A program made the position numbers and the translations under genes. 64,000 nucleotides of DNA, from the NCBI RefSeq assembly GCF_021650975.2, contig NZ_CP091285.1, positions 3,534,001 to 3,598,000 of the forward strand, written 5' to 3'. A model generated the notes under the pieces. That model was not told where the DNA came from. It did no database searches and saw only the letters and a list, made by a program, of their open reading frames with translations. Of the stretch, positions 53,755 through 62,366 are shown piece after piece. Source of the stretch: Flavobacterium jumunjinense. Its GTDB lineage: Bacteria; Bacteroidota; Bacteroidia; Flavobacteriales; Flavobacteriaceae. How positions within the stretch are numbered: the stretch's first letter is position 1; every line of letters begins with the position of its first letter.

Positions 53755-53916
53755 ATACCATTTATCACTTGAATTTACTGGAATAAAACGGCCTTTTTTC
53801 CTCGCTATTTCAATATAAAATAAAAAACGTAGCGATGCTATGCTTTGATTTTCTATTTCATATCAATAAAAAAATCATCATTTTCTTTTACAGTAAATTC
53901 AAATCACAAATGGTAT
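53755..53916. repeat. 162-bp palindromic element after lanB
   Basis: 26-bp terminal inverted repeats (ATACCATTT ... GAATTTACTG at 53755-53780 and complement at 53891-53916) match at 23 of 26 positions. The interior holds further partly repeated segments around CTATTTCA. It codes for nothing and looks like a small MITE-like or folded RNA element. Confidence 0.72.
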
Positions 53917-53946
53917 AAGTTTTCATTTGTAGAGAAGATAGTATTT

Positions 53947-53994
53947 ATAAAGCATAAAAAATGGAGTTAATCAACTCCATTTTTTATGCTTTAT
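53947..53994. terminator. Bidirectional terminator
   Basis: A perfect 22-bp stem around AATC, including AAAAAATGGAGTT and complement, between the convergent lanB and SRPBCC genes. Confidence 0.88.
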
Positions 53995-54016
53995 AATGTT
54001 AAAATAAACTTGTCCT

Positions 54017-55102
54017 TTAATTATTAATTGTATCACTAATAGGAACTTCAACAGGTTTCTTAACAACTACTACAGGTTTTTCAAATTTCTTTTTTACAGG
54101 TATTAGTACTTCTGTAACAAATTTTGAAGGTTTAACTTTACTAGTAAGCCTATTCACTTTGTAAGACTCAATTAACGGTTGCGTATCGTCTTTTATATAG
54201 TCACTATTTTCTTCTTTTTCAAAAAATGTTAAGGCTTTTTCCCAAGCATATTTTCTATTCTTATGATCTCCTTTTAAAGTAGATTTTACAGCCATAAACT
54301 CTTCCATAAAACCACCAGTAATGTCGCTAAGTGGTGTAGTTAAAATTTCTTCATCTATAGGAACAATTACAGAATAAACAACATAATCATTACTTTCATC
54401 CCAATTTTTAAACATAATAAAAGAATCTCCATTTCTTTGTATTCCGTTATCTGTAACAAAAGTATTTATGTTTTTTAATAATGCTTCCGATTTTGCTTGA
54501 AATTCTGGTATTGAACAAGAGTCTTTTTGTTGAATAAAATTAGTTGCTTGTTTGGTAATAACTCCATCTAAGGAAACACTAAAATTATTTACTTCATCAA
54601 CTAGAAAGCTATTGATGTTTTCTAAACCGGTGTTTAAGTAGGTTGAAATACTAGAATTGTTTTTTCCTTTTAAGAGAGCAACAATTTTTTCTCTAAAACT
54701 TAAAGTTCCTTTAATTCCCCATGTAATTTTAGTACTTTCTTTTTCTTCTTTAAAAGTCCAATACGTTTTGTATTCTTCACCATCTATTTTTTCAATCTGA
54801 AATATAGAATCTTGATTGAATATTTTTGTTGTTGAAATGCTATTTTCTTCCCATTTAATAAAAGCTCCTTCACCTATTGTAGTTTCAGAATATTTGCTTT
54901 TAATTGTTGGTTGGTTATTTAATTTTGGATGCCAATTTTCAAGATTTTTATAATCGCTTATAAAATCGAATAATTTTGCTTTTGAATAAGAGATAGTTTT
55001 CTCCTGACTAATATTGAATTCACTAGGTTGTGTGGCAATAAAAACAGTAAAAGCTATAGTAAATAATAATAATAGTAGTATAATATATTTAGCGATTCTC
55101 AT
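54017..55102 (-). CDS. SRPBCC/polyketide-cyclase-like protein with effector-binding-like C-terminus
   Basis: A 361-residue membrane-anchored protein (helix 4-24). Residues about 30-165 form a START-like domain (ISYSKAKLFDFISDYKNLEN then WHP, ITWGIKGTLSF). Residues about 195-335 look like a GyrI/effector-binding domain (IQRNGDSFIMFKNWDESNDY ... KYAWEKALTFFEKEE). The Val/Lys/Pro-rich tail is probably disordered. This double-domain type is common in flavobacteria and of unknown ligand. It is unlikely to serve the lanthipeptide cluster since it is convergent and behind a terminator. Confidence 0.75.
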   Translation of the reverse strand: MRIAKYIILLLLLFTIAFTVFIATQPSEFNISQEKTISYSKAKLFDFISDYKNLENWHPKLNNQPTIKSKYSETTIGEGAFIKWEENSISTTKIFNQDSIFQIEKIDGEEYKTYWTFKEEKESTKITWGIKGTLSFREKIVALLKGKNNSSISTYLNTGLENINSFLVDEVNNFSVSLDGVITKQATNFIQQKDSCSIPEFQAKSEALLKNINTFVTDNGIQRNGDSFIMFKNWDESNDYVVYSVIVPIDEEILTTPLSDITGGFMEEFMAVKSTLKGDHKNRKYAWEKALTFFEKEENSDYIKDDTQPLIESYKVNRLTSKVKPSKFVTEVLIPVKKKFEKPVVVVKKPVEVPISDTINN

Positions 55103-55137
55103 TTTTTGGAAATATGGAGTTTATCAAATATATAAAA

Positions 55138-55326
55138 TTATTCTTTTAAATAGAATTTTATTACAAACAATAATCCTATAAACAGTAAAAAGCCAAATAA
55201 AATCCAATAGACACCTTTGTATTGAAGTTTAAGGTCTTTTAAATCTTTTTTATAAACCCTAATCATTAAAAAAATGAAAACAATTACAAAGAATATTGCA
55301 AAATAAAGTTGGCCTGTTGAAAACAT
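55138..55326 (-). CDS. Small two-helix membrane protein
   Basis: A 62-residue protein with two membrane helices (about 6-23 and 42-60) and a basic loop YKKDLKDLKLQYKG between them. No known function; it lies 35 nt upstream of the SRPBCC gene on the same strand. Confidence 0.6.
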   Translation of the reverse strand: MFSTGQLYFAIFFVIVFIFLMIRVYKKDLKDLKLQYKGVYWILFGFLLFIGLLFVIKFYLKE

Positions 55327-55466
55327 GATTATATATTTTTTACAAAAGTAAGAAATGAAATAGTCAATTAAATATATTTACACTTATAAAATGAATTAAA
55401 ATCTATTTTTTTTAAAATATAAAGTAATAGCTTGATTTTCAAAACTAATTATAAAAAAAAACAAGA

Positions 55467-55850
55467 ATGAAAAAACAATTAGAAGCAGTTAGATTATTCC
55501 ACAACACTTATGGTTTAGGTGTTAGTAACGAATTGAAAGCAGATTTAGGTGTTCAAAAGAATGCTTTACGATTTGAATTAATGAAAGAAGAAAATGAAGA
55601 ATATTTAGAGGCTGTTAAAAATAATGATATTGTTGAGATTGCAGATGCTTTGGGTGATATGTTATATATTTTATGTGGTACAATTTTAGAACACGGTCTT
55701 CAAGATAAAATTGAAGCTGTTTTTGATGAGATTCAAAGAAGTAATATGAGTAAACTTGGTGAAGATGGTAAGCCAATTTACAGAGAAGATGGAAAGGTAA
55801 TGAAAGGTCCAAATTATTTTAAACCAAACTTTGAAGCTATACTGAAGTAA
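55467..55850 (+). CDS. MazG-like nucleotide pyrophosphohydrolase
   Basis: The 127-residue all-alpha protein has the MazG/PRA-PH metal motif: ELMKEENEEYLEAVKNND (ExxE pair) and EIADALGDMLYILCGT (ExxxD pair). The C-terminal GEDGKPIYREDGKVMKGPNY segment marks a phage/bacterial subgroup. It hydrolyses a nucleoside triphosphate or similar to the monophosphate; probably a housekeeping enzyme. Confidence 0.85.
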   Translation: MKKQLEAVRLFHNTYGLGVSNELKADLGVQKNALRFELMKEENEEYLEAVKNNDIVEIADALGDMLYILCGTILEHGLQDKIEAVFDEIQRSNMSKLGEDGKPIYREDGKVMKGPNYFKPNFEAILK

Positions 55851-55856
55851 CTTATA

Positions 55857-55889
55857 AAAAAACGTGTTTAAAAATTAAACACGTTTTTT
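55857..55889. terminator. Bidirectional intrinsic terminator
   Basis: Perfect 14-bp stem AAAAAACGTGTTTA with complement and AAAAT loop between convergent genes. Confidence 0.87.
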
Positions 55890-55897
55890 ATTTAACT

Positions 55898-56347
55898 TTA
55901 TTGGACGATATAATTACCTGGAATAAACTTTAGTGTTCTAACAATTCTATTCCATGAATTTATTTGCGCTACAATAAGTATCAAGTTGCAAATTGTTTCA
56001 TCATCATAGAAAGAGGTTAAAGATTTATACATGCTATCTGTAATTTCACTTTGGTTGATAATCGTTAATGATTCAGCAAATAGAAGTGTCGCTTTTTCTT
56101 TTTCAGTAAAAAAAGGAGTTTCTTGCCAAACACTCAAAGTTGATAATCGTAACTCGGTTTCACCAGATTGTTTCAATTCTTTATAGTGCATATCGATACA
56201 ATAAGCACATTTATTAATTTGTGAAACACGCAATCGAATAAGTTCTAAGAGACCGAATTCTAAAGATGTTTCTTTAATGTAGCTTTCGGTTTTCATTAAG
56301 CTTTCTACCATTCCTTTTGGTATTCTTTCAAATGTAATTCGTTCCAT
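55898..56347 (-). CDS. Carboxymuconolactone decarboxylase/AhpD-family protein
   Basis: A 149-residue protein with the classical CxxC-x3-H site in NKCAYCIDMHYKE, so an AhpD-like peroxidase or disulfide function is possible. The rest (RLSTLSVWQETPFFTEKEKA) is typical of the YciW/AhpD subgroup. It is 85 nt downstream of a Crp/Fnr-family regulator on the same strand, which probably controls it. Confidence 0.88.
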   Translation of the reverse strand: MERITFERIPKGMVESLMKTESYIKETSLEFGLLELIRLRVSQINKCAYCIDMHYKELKQSGETELRLSTLSVWQETPFFTEKEKATLLFAESLTIINQSEITDSMYKSLTSFYDDETICNLILIVAQINSWNRIVRTLKFIPGNYIVQ

Positions 56348-56432
56348 AATTTGTAGTTATTTAAAATTATAGTACAAATGTAGGCTTGAGTTTTTTCTTA
56401 AAAATTAAGATATCTTAAGAAATAAGAAAAAC

Positions 56433-56999
56433 CTACTTCTTTCTAATTTCACTTAGGTATTCGGGAGTAATTTCTAAATAGGATGCAATCATAAATAAAG
56501 GAACTCTTTGTGCGAAATCTGGAAAATTATCGACTAAATTAGAGTAACGATCTTTGCTTTTTAGTTTAGAAAGAAAATCATTTTTTTTCTGAATTGCAAT
56601 AATCATATTTTGATTAATTAAACGAAATAATCGTTCTAGTTTTGGAATTGCAATGTATAGTTTTTCTAGATTTTCGTTACTTATCATTAGTATTTTGGAG
56701 TCTTCAATACATTGAATAAATAAATGGGAAGGTGTTTCTTTTATGAAGCTTTCCATATTTGTAAACCACCAATTTTCAATGGCAAATTGAGTGATTTTTT
56801 CATTTCCTTTTTTATCAATGTAATAGGAGCGAACAAGACCTTCAAGAATGAAATATTGATACTTACAAATGTTACCTTCTTGAAGAATAAAATCTTTCTT
56901 TTGGTAAGTTTTGTATTCGCATTTCGATAAAAAAGTTTTGATTTCTTTATCTTCAAATGAAACATATCTATTGAAATATTCTTTTAGATGTTGCTCCAT
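56433..56999 (-). CDS. Crp/Fnr-family transcriptional regulator
   Basis: The 188-residue regulator has a cNMP-binding-like domain (KKDFILQEGNICKYQYFILE then GLVRSYYI) and a C-terminal HTH (FMIASYLEITPEYLSEIRKK). No FNR-type cysteine cluster. It precedes the AhpD-like gene. A separate Crp/Fnr plus CMD-family pair exists at 31464-32935, but the proteins differ. Confidence 0.87.
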   Translation of the reverse strand: MEQHLKEYFNRYVSFEDKEIKTFLSKCEYKTYQKKDFILQEGNICKYQYFILEGLVRSYYIDKKGNEKITQFAIENWWFTNMESFIKETPSHLFIQCIEDSKILMISNENLEKLYIAIPKLERLFRLINQNMIIAIQKKNDFLSKLKSKDRYSNLVDNFPDFAQRVPLFMIASYLEITPEYLSEIRKK

Positions 57000-57032
57000 T
57001 TGAAGTAAAGTTTAAAACCTTGTTAGGTATAA

Positions 57033-58100
57033 TTATATTTTCACAGTCCAACCAAAAGTGTCTTCTGCATTTTTGTATTGAATGTCGGTTAATTTCTTTT
57101 TCAAATCAATTGCAAATGAATCTTCATTTTTAGGTAATTCAAAATATTCTTCTTTGTAAGAGAAACCAACAATAGGATTAATTACTGCTGCTGTTCCTGC
57201 ACCAAAAATCTCTTTTAAACTTCCGTTTTTAGCAGCTTCAACTAATTCTTCTACTAAAACAGGACGAATATCTACATTAATATTTTCTCTTTTAGCTAAA
57301 TCAATAATACTTTTTCTAGTAATTCCATCAAGAATTCTCTCACTTGTTGGAGCAGTATGTAACGTATCATTAATTCTAAAGAAAACATTCATTGTTCCTG
57401 CTTCTTCTAATTTAGTATGCGTAGCATCATCGGTCCAAATAATTTGTTGAAAACCTTGTTCGTTTGCTAATTTTGTTGGATAAAACTGCGCTGAGTAATT
57501 TCCAGCAGCTTTTGCAGCACCAATTCCTCCATTTGCAGCTCTACTAAAATGTTCTGCGATTAATACTTTCACTTCGCCAGAATAGTATGATTTTGCAGGA
57601 GATAAAATAATCATAAACCTATAAAATACAGCAGGAGCGGCAACAACACCCTTTCCAGTTGCAATCATAAATGGTCGAATATATAAAGAGTTTCCATCTC
57701 CTTTTTTAACCCAATTTTTTTCAATTTCTAATAAACGTTTTAAACCGCCCATGAAAACATCTTCTGGCACTTCTGGCATAGCCATTCTAGATGCACTTTT
57801 GTTAAAACGCTCAAAATTTTGTTCTGGTCTAAATAACCAAACGTCATCTTGATTGTCTTTGTATGCTTTCATTCCTTCAAAAATAGCTTGTCCATAATGA
57901 AAAACTTTAGCAGAAGGATCTATCATAAAAGGAGCATAAGGCTCAATACTTGGTTTTTTCCAAACACCATTCTCAAAATCACAAACTAACATATGATCTG
58001 TAAAAGTGTTTCCAAAAGAAAGGTTATCGAAATCTACTTCATTAATTTTTGAAGCTGTAGATAAAGTAATGTCTATGTTTTCTAAATTTTTAATGTCCAT
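57033..58100 (-). CDS. ilvE: Branched-chain amino acid aminotransferase
   Basis: The 355-residue fold-type IV PLP enzyme moves the amino group between glutamate and branched-chain keto acids. PLP lysine is in GAAKAAGNYSAQF, and other signatures are HYGQAIFEGMKAY, LYIRPFMIATG, LEEAGTMNVFF and LDGITRKSII. Length matches the class II BCAT type. Single gene, no ilv cluster here. Confidence 0.95.
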   Translation of the reverse strand: MDIKNLENIDITLSTASKINEVDFDNLSFGNTFTDHMLVCDFENGVWKKPSIEPYAPFMIDPSAKVFHYGQAIFEGMKAYKDNQDDVWLFRPEQNFERFNKSASRMAMPEVPEDVFMGGLKRLLEIEKNWVKKGDGNSLYIRPFMIATGKGVVAAPAVFYRFMIILSPAKSYYSGEVKVLIAEHFSRAANGGIGAAKAAGNYSAQFYPTKLANEQGFQQIIWTDDATHTKLEEAGTMNVFFRINDTLHTAPTSERILDGITRKSIIDLAKRENINVDIRPVLVEELVEAAKNGSLKEIFGAGTAAVINPIVGFSYKEEYFELPKNEDSFAIDLKKKLTDIQYKNAEDTFGWTVKI

Positions 58101-58257
58101 ATATATATTAGTTGTGTATTGTGAATATTAACTTAAGAAGAATTACTCCTATTAAATTTTGTGCAAATTTAGTAAAAAAGGAATCCTTTTCAAGAAGGAT
58201 TTTAAAAAATAAAACTTAGATTATTAACAATTTTATAGCTTTTTTAAACAATTTATT

Positions 58258-58265
58258 TATTTTTG
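58258..58265 (+). promoter_or_regulatory. Probable -7 box for the DUF4920 gene
   Basis: TATTTTTG matches TAnnTTTG and lies 30 nt before the ATG at 58296. Confidence 0.5.
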
Positions 58266-58295
58266 TGAATAAACAGTTTAAAATACATATAAATC

Positions 58296-58754
58296 ATGAA
58301 AAAAATAATTTGTTTCGGAGCTTTAGCATTAGTAATAATGAGTTGTCAGGAAAAATATGCTACTTTCGGAGATTCAATAGCTGCTGATGGAGCAATTTCT
58401 AAAGAAGAATTATTTGACAAGTATAAAACAATGAAAGAAGGTGACACAATTAATGTGAAATTTACTTCTAATATTGAAGATGTTTGCCAAAAGAAAGGTT
58501 GTTGGATGAAAATTGATTTAGCAGATGAAGAAAAAGCTTTCGTGAAATTTAAAGATTATGCTTTTTTCGTTCCTATGAACGCTAAAGATAAAGAAGCAGT
58601 TGTTAATGGTAAAGCATTTGTTAGTGTTGAATCTGTAGATGATTTGAAACATTATGCAAAAGATGCAGGAAAATCACAAGAAGCAATTGATAGTATAGTT
58701 GCACCAAAAGTGACTTATTCTTTTATGGCTGACGGTGTACTAATTGCTAAATAA
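58296..58754 (+). CDS. DUF4920 lipoprotein
   Basis: A 152-residue lipoprotein (lipobox IMSC, Cys17) with FGDSIAADGAISKEELFDKY and VCQKKGCWMKIDL, the DUF4920 pattern with two Cys spaced by four residues that could bind a metal. Function unknown. Its TAA overlaps the next gene's ATG by one base. Confidence 0.82.
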   Translation: MKKIICFGALALVIMSCQEKYATFGDSIAADGAISKEELFDKYKTMKEGDTINVKFTSNIEDVCQKKGCWMKIDLADEEKAFVKFKDYAFFVPMNAKDKEAVVNGKAFVSVESVDDLKHYAKDAGKSQEAIDSIVAPKVTYSFMADGVLIAK

Positions 58755-59197
58755 TGAAAAAAGCAATAGTATTATTGGTTTTACTGGGCTTAAGTGCTTG
58801 TAATTCTAAGGCTAATGATAAAACTGAATGCACTTCAGAAACGAAAGAGAACGAAGAGGGTTTTGAAATGTATGAAATGTCCGAAATGGCAGCTTTAATG
58901 GAACAAATGTATGTTGATAATCAAAGATTGAAAGATCGAATTATTAATGGAGATACAATTGGAGCATTTCCACAACATTTCACAAGAATTCACAGTGCTG
59001 TTTTAACGGACGAAACTGATAAAGATGTTTTTTTTAACGAACAAGCAAAGAAATTTATAGAAGCGCAAGAATTGATTTATAAAGATCCAGATAACGCTAA
59101 AGCACATTTTAATAATGGTATTGATGCTTGCATCCAATGTCATCAAGTAAAGTGTGGTGGACCGATACCGAAAATTAAAAAATTATACATAAAATAG
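58754..59197 (+). CDS. CxxCH-containing lipoprotein
   Basis: A 147-residue lipoprotein (LSAC, Cys16) with a helical body and a C-terminal heme-type motif, DACIQCHQVKCGGP. CxxCH would allow covalent heme c attachment, so this may be a small cytochrome-like protein, but the methionine ligand is not obvious. It overlaps the DUF4920 gene by one base, so the two act together. Confidence 0.7.
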   Translation: MKKAIVLLVLLGLSACNSKANDKTECTSETKENEEGFEMYEMSEMAALMEQMYVDNQRLKDRIINGDTIGAFPQHFTRIHSAVLTDETDKDVFFNEQAKKFIEAQELIYKDPDNAKAHFNNGIDACIQCHQVKCGGPIPKIKKLYIK

Positions 59198-59200
59198 ATT

Positions 59201-59234
59201 AAAAAGTTTAAGATACGTTCTTAAACTTTTTTCT
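59201..59234 (+). terminator. Intrinsic terminator
   Basis: AAAAAGTTTAAGA stem with complement and TACGT loop, then T residues; ends the DUF4920 operon. Confidence 0.85.
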
Positions 59235-59254
59235 TTGTATCAAATAATAAAGTA

Positions 59255-59917
59255 GTGAAAAGAGAGATTATCATAACAAAAGATGGTTCAACAACTATTC
59301 ATTTGACCGATTTGAATGAAACGTATCATTCTAAATTTGGAGCCATTCAAGAGGCACAACATGTTTTTATTAAATGTGGTTTAGACCTTATTCAAACCTC
59401 TTCTGTTTCAATTTTAGAAGTAGGATTTGGGACAGGTTTAAATGCTTTTATTACTTTATTAGAAGCAGAAAAGAGAAAGCAAAATATAAACTATGTTGGT
59501 GTTGAAGCATTTCCTATTGAAAATAGTGAAGTTGAAAGTTTAAATTATACAACTTCTTTAAATGTTGAAGACAAGCAAGATTTGTTTTTATCGCTTCATA
59601 ATAGACCTTGGGAAGAAAAAAATGTTATTGCAGAATACTTTTCATTAGAGAAGAGAAAGCAATTTTTTAAGGACATTAAAGATGTTGATGCTTATAATCT
59701 TATTTATTTTGATGCATTTGGTTTTAATGTGCAACCTGAATTATGGGGAACAGAAATTTTTAAAATCATGTTTGATTCTTTGCAAGATCAAGGTATTTTA
59801 GTAACCTATGCTTGTAGAAGTTCTATTAAGAAAGCAATGATTGAAGTTGGTTTTACTGTTGAAAAATTACCAGGTGCTCCTGGAAAAAGAGAGATGCTTA
59901 GAGCAATAAAAAAATAG
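59255..59917 (+). CDS. mnmD: tRNA 5-methylaminomethyl-2-thiouridine methyltransferase, MnmD type
   Basis: The 220-residue SAM-dependent methyltransferase performs the last step of mnm5s2U34 synthesis as the stand-alone form of MnmC's N-terminal domain. Signatures are ETYHSKFGAIQEAQHVFIK, ILEVGFGTGLNAFITL, YFDAFGFNVQPELWG and KLPGAPGKREMLRA. The start is a GTG at 59255; no suitable ATG is nearby. Confidence 0.92.
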   Translation: MKREIIITKDGSTTIHLTDLNETYHSKFGAIQEAQHVFIKCGLDLIQTSSVSILEVGFGTGLNAFITLLEAEKRKQNINYVGVEAFPIENSEVESLNYTTSLNVEDKQDLFLSLHNRPWEEKNVIAEYFSLEKRKQFFKDIKDVDAYNLIYFDAFGFNVQPELWGTEIFKIMFDSLQDQGILVTYACRSSIKKAMIEVGFTVEKLPGAPGKREMLRAIKK

Positions 59918-60165
59918 TTTTTTATTAAAATAAATAGATAAAATATTTTGTATCTGTTATATTTTTAAATGCTTTTTACTTTTTAATAACATTGCGCTTA
60001 CTTATAGTTGATATTGAGTTTTTATTTTTTCGGAGTGAAAAATTTTGTTGAATACTACTATAAATTTAGCATTTTTTTCACATTTAAATATTCAGTTGCT
60101 TGTAAAAAAATACTATATTTACATCAAGTTATTATCCTAGTCTAATCAAAAATTTAATTAATTGT

Positions 60166-60363
60166 ATGTCTAGATCAATGTATTCGTATTCAAAATCTAT
60201 ACTTGAAAGAGTAAGTTTTGATCCACTACTTTTCTGTAAAGAATTAGAAAAAGCAATCAAAGTTCTGCTACCTTATGAAATTGACCAACTTATGAATTGG
60301 TTATTAAAGTACACAGAAGAAAAACCAGAGTTAAAACAATGTTTAATTAACATTAATCAATAA
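60166..60363 (+). CDS. Small hypothetical protein
   Basis: A 65-residue protein (MSRSMYSYSKSILERVSFDP) with helical character and no known domain. Its own upstream gap and a strong terminator at its stop support it as a real gene. Confidence 0.6.
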   Translation: MSRSMYSYSKSILERVSFDPLLFCKELEKAIKVLLPYEIDQLMNWLLKYTEEKPELKQCLININQ

Positions 60364-60398
60364 AAAAAATAGAGGAGCATTTGCTCCTCTATTTTTTT
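60363..60398. terminator. Bidirectional terminator overlapping the oxyR stop
   Basis: A perfect 17-bp stem (AAAAAAATAGAGGAGCA and complement) around TT. The oxyR stop codon lies inside the right arm. Confidence 0.9.
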
Positions 60399-61330
60399 GT
60401 TTTAGGACTAATAATTTCAACATCATGAAAAGCTATTGCTCCTCTAACAACACTAGAAATAGTGTCTCTAAGTGCATTAATGATATGTATTTTTAATTCG
60501 TTTTTAGGATAAATTAAACTCACTTCTCTTGCTGGTTTTGGATTAACAAATGACCTAAGTTTAGTTTTATTTTTTTCGTTTAAATCTAAAGTATGTAAAT
60601 AAGGCAATAGGGTAGTGCCTAATCCTTCATCAGCTAGTTTTATTAGTGTTTCAAAACTTCCACTTTCAAGTTGAAAATGATTTTCATTGAAGTATTTATT
60701 ATTCTTACATAGGTTTAAAATTCCATTTCTGAAACAATGTCCATCTTGTAGCAATAAAATATTATCTAAGTCTAGATCGCTAATTTCTATTTCTTTCTTT
60801 TCAAAACTAGAATGATTTTCGGGTATATAAGCTACAAATGGCTCATAATAAAGAACTATTTCCTTTATGCTGTCTTCTTCTAAAGGTGTAGCAGCAATTG
60901 CACAATCTATATGACCATTCTTTAGTTTATTGATAATCTCTTCTGTTGTGTTTTCTTCAATAACAAGATTAACTTTAGGGTATTTTGTAATGAAGCTATT
61001 TAAAAACATTGGAAGTAATGTAGGCATAATTGTAGGAATAATTCCAACTTTAAATTCTCCGCCAATATATCCTTTTTGTTGATCAACAATATCTTTTATT
61101 CTTCCAGCTTCGTTTACAATACTTTTCGCTTGATTAACAATTTTTTCACCAATTTCGGTTAGTAAAATAGGCTTTTTGCTTCTGTCAAAAATTAAAATGT
61201 CCAATTCGTCTTCTAATTTTTGAATTTGCATACTTAATGTAGGTTGTGTTACAAAACATTTTTCTGCAGCGAGTGTAAAATTTTTATGTTCAGCTACTGC
61301 TAAAACATAATATAGTTGAGTTATAGTCAT
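60389..61330 (-). CDS. oxyR: LysR-family peroxide sensor
   Basis: A 313-residue LTTR with an N-terminal winged HTH (KNFTLAAEKCFVTQPTLSMQ) and a substrate-binding domain. The two redox cysteines sit in GHCFRNGILNLCK, nine residues apart as in OxyR Cys199/Cys208, so peroxide would form the disulfide that switches DNA binding. It is divergent from dps, its usual target, with dyad sites between. Confidence 0.93.
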   Translation of the reverse strand: MTITQLYYVLAVAEHKNFTLAAEKCFVTQPTLSMQIQKLEDELDILIFDRSKKPILLTEIGEKIVNQAKSIVNEAGRIKDIVDQQKGYIGGEFKVGIIPTIMPTLLPMFLNSFITKYPKVNLVIEENTTEEIINKLKNGHIDCAIAATPLEEDSIKEIVLYYEPFVAYIPENHSSFEKKEIEISDLDLDNILLLQDGHCFRNGILNLCKNNKYFNENHFQLESGSFETLIKLADEGLGTTLLPYLHTLDLNEKNKTKLRSFVNPKPAREVSLIYPKNELKIHIINALRDTISSVVRGAIAFHDVEIISPKTKK

Positions 61331-61332
61331 TC

Positions 61333-61374
61333 TATCAATATTTTTGATAAAAATATAAAAACTATCAATTTGAT
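61333..61374. promoter_or_regulatory. OxyR-type dyads between oxyR and dps
   Basis: TATCAA-TATTT-TTGATA (61333-61349) and ATCAA-T-TTGAT (61364-61374). Both dyads share ATCAA/TTGAT arms. Their position between divergent oxyR and dps suggests they are OxyR contacts. Confidence 0.65.
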
Positions 61375-61401
61375 TTATAAAGTTTGCTATTTTTTTTTAT
61401 A

Positions 61402-61409
61402 TAAATTTG
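61402..61409 (+). promoter_or_regulatory. Probable -7 box for dps
   Basis: TAAATTTG, 30 nt upstream of the dps ATG at 61440 and 27 nt after the second dyad. Confidence 0.58.
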
Positions 61410-61439
61410 AAAATAGTAAAAACAATAAAAAATAAATAT

Positions 61440-61919
61440 ATGAAAATGAATGCTTTAGGATTGCCAATAGAAGAATCGAAATTTTTAGTTAAAGAATTAA
61501 ATGTGTTGTTATCTAATTTTCAAGTTTACTATCAAAATTTAAGAGGTTTGCATTGGAATATTAAAGGAAAACGTTTCTTTGATTTGCATGTTAAGTTTGA
61601 AGAATTTTATAATGATTCTCAGATAAAAATTGATTTAATAGCAGAACGTGTACTAACATTAGGCGGGACACCTTTACACACTTTTGATGACTATATAAAA
61701 AACAGTAAATTGGAAATTGGAAAAGATATTTCTAAGGATGTTATGGCTGTGCAGTTAATCATTGATTCATTGAGTCATTTGTTGAAAATTGAAAGAACAA
61801 TTTCAAATTTATCAGGTGAAATAGATGATGAAGGTACAAATGCAATGATGAGCGATTTCATTTCTGAACAAGAAAAAACGATATGGATGTTAAATGCTTG
61901 GATGGGTGAGGAGAACTGA
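61440..61919 (+). CDS. dps: Dps-family DNA-protection ferritin
   Basis: Starting at the ATG at 61440 gives 159 residues; the longer frame from a TTG at 61407 overlaps the promoter box. Ferroxidase-site residues are in GLHWNIKGKRFFDLHVKFEE (His, Asp and Glu positions of Dps). Dps forms 12-mers that oxidise and store iron using peroxide, protecting DNA. Divergent from oxyR, which probably induces it. Confidence 0.93.
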   Translation: MKMNALGLPIEESKFLVKELNVLLSNFQVYYQNLRGLHWNIKGKRFFDLHVKFEEFYNDSQIKIDLIAERVLTLGGTPLHTFDDYIKNSKLEIGKDISKDVMAVQLIIDSLSHLLKIERTISNLSGEIDDEGTNAMMSDFISEQEKTIWMLNAWMGEEN

Positions 61920-61956
61920 TTTTAGTCAAACTCAATAAAAATCAACTGATTATATT

Positions 61957-61983
61957 AAAAAACCATGTTTAACATGGTTTTTT
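61957..61983 (+). terminator. Intrinsic terminator after dps
   Basis: AAAAAACCATG stem with TTTAA-type loop and complement ending in six T residues. Confidence 0.83.
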
Positions 61984-62030
61984 ATGTTAATTTTAATAAT
62001 TCGAATATAAAATAATTTTATATTTGTGAT

Positions 62031-62324
62031 ATGAAGTTTTTATGTAAAATAGTTTTACTATTCTTTCTGTTTTTCCTTTCTGCACCATCTATTATTTCTT
62101 TATGTGATGATAGTGCAGATCTTTCTTCGTTTTTTAATTTATCAGAAGAGGAAGAAGAAGAGAATATTGCTAGTTTTAATGAAATAAAAGTACTTCCAAT
62201 TTTTCAAAGTTGTTCTTTATTACCATTTAAAAGAATTTTTAGAAAAAAACATTTTATTATTGATGACAAATTTGTAGAAAGTCAGACATTAATTATTTTT
62301 TCTCCCCCTCCCGAATTAATTTAA
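62031..62324 (+). CDS. Small exported hypothetical protein
   Basis: A 97-residue protein with an N-terminal signal or anchor helix (about 3-22), an acidic run SEEEEEENIAS near residue 43, and a basic C-terminal part. No domain recognised. TATATTTG at 62019-62026 is only 4 nt from the ATG, which would make the message almost leaderless if it is the promoter. It is 42 nt upstream of the SulP gene. Confidence 0.55.
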   Translation: MKFLCKIVLLFFLFFLSAPSIISLCDDSADLSSFFNLSEEEEEENIASFNEIKVLPIFQSCSLLPFKRIFRKKHFIIDDKFVESQTLIIFSPPPELI

Positions 62325-62366
62325 AAAAATACGAAACAATTTTTTTAAATTAAATTAAATCATTTT

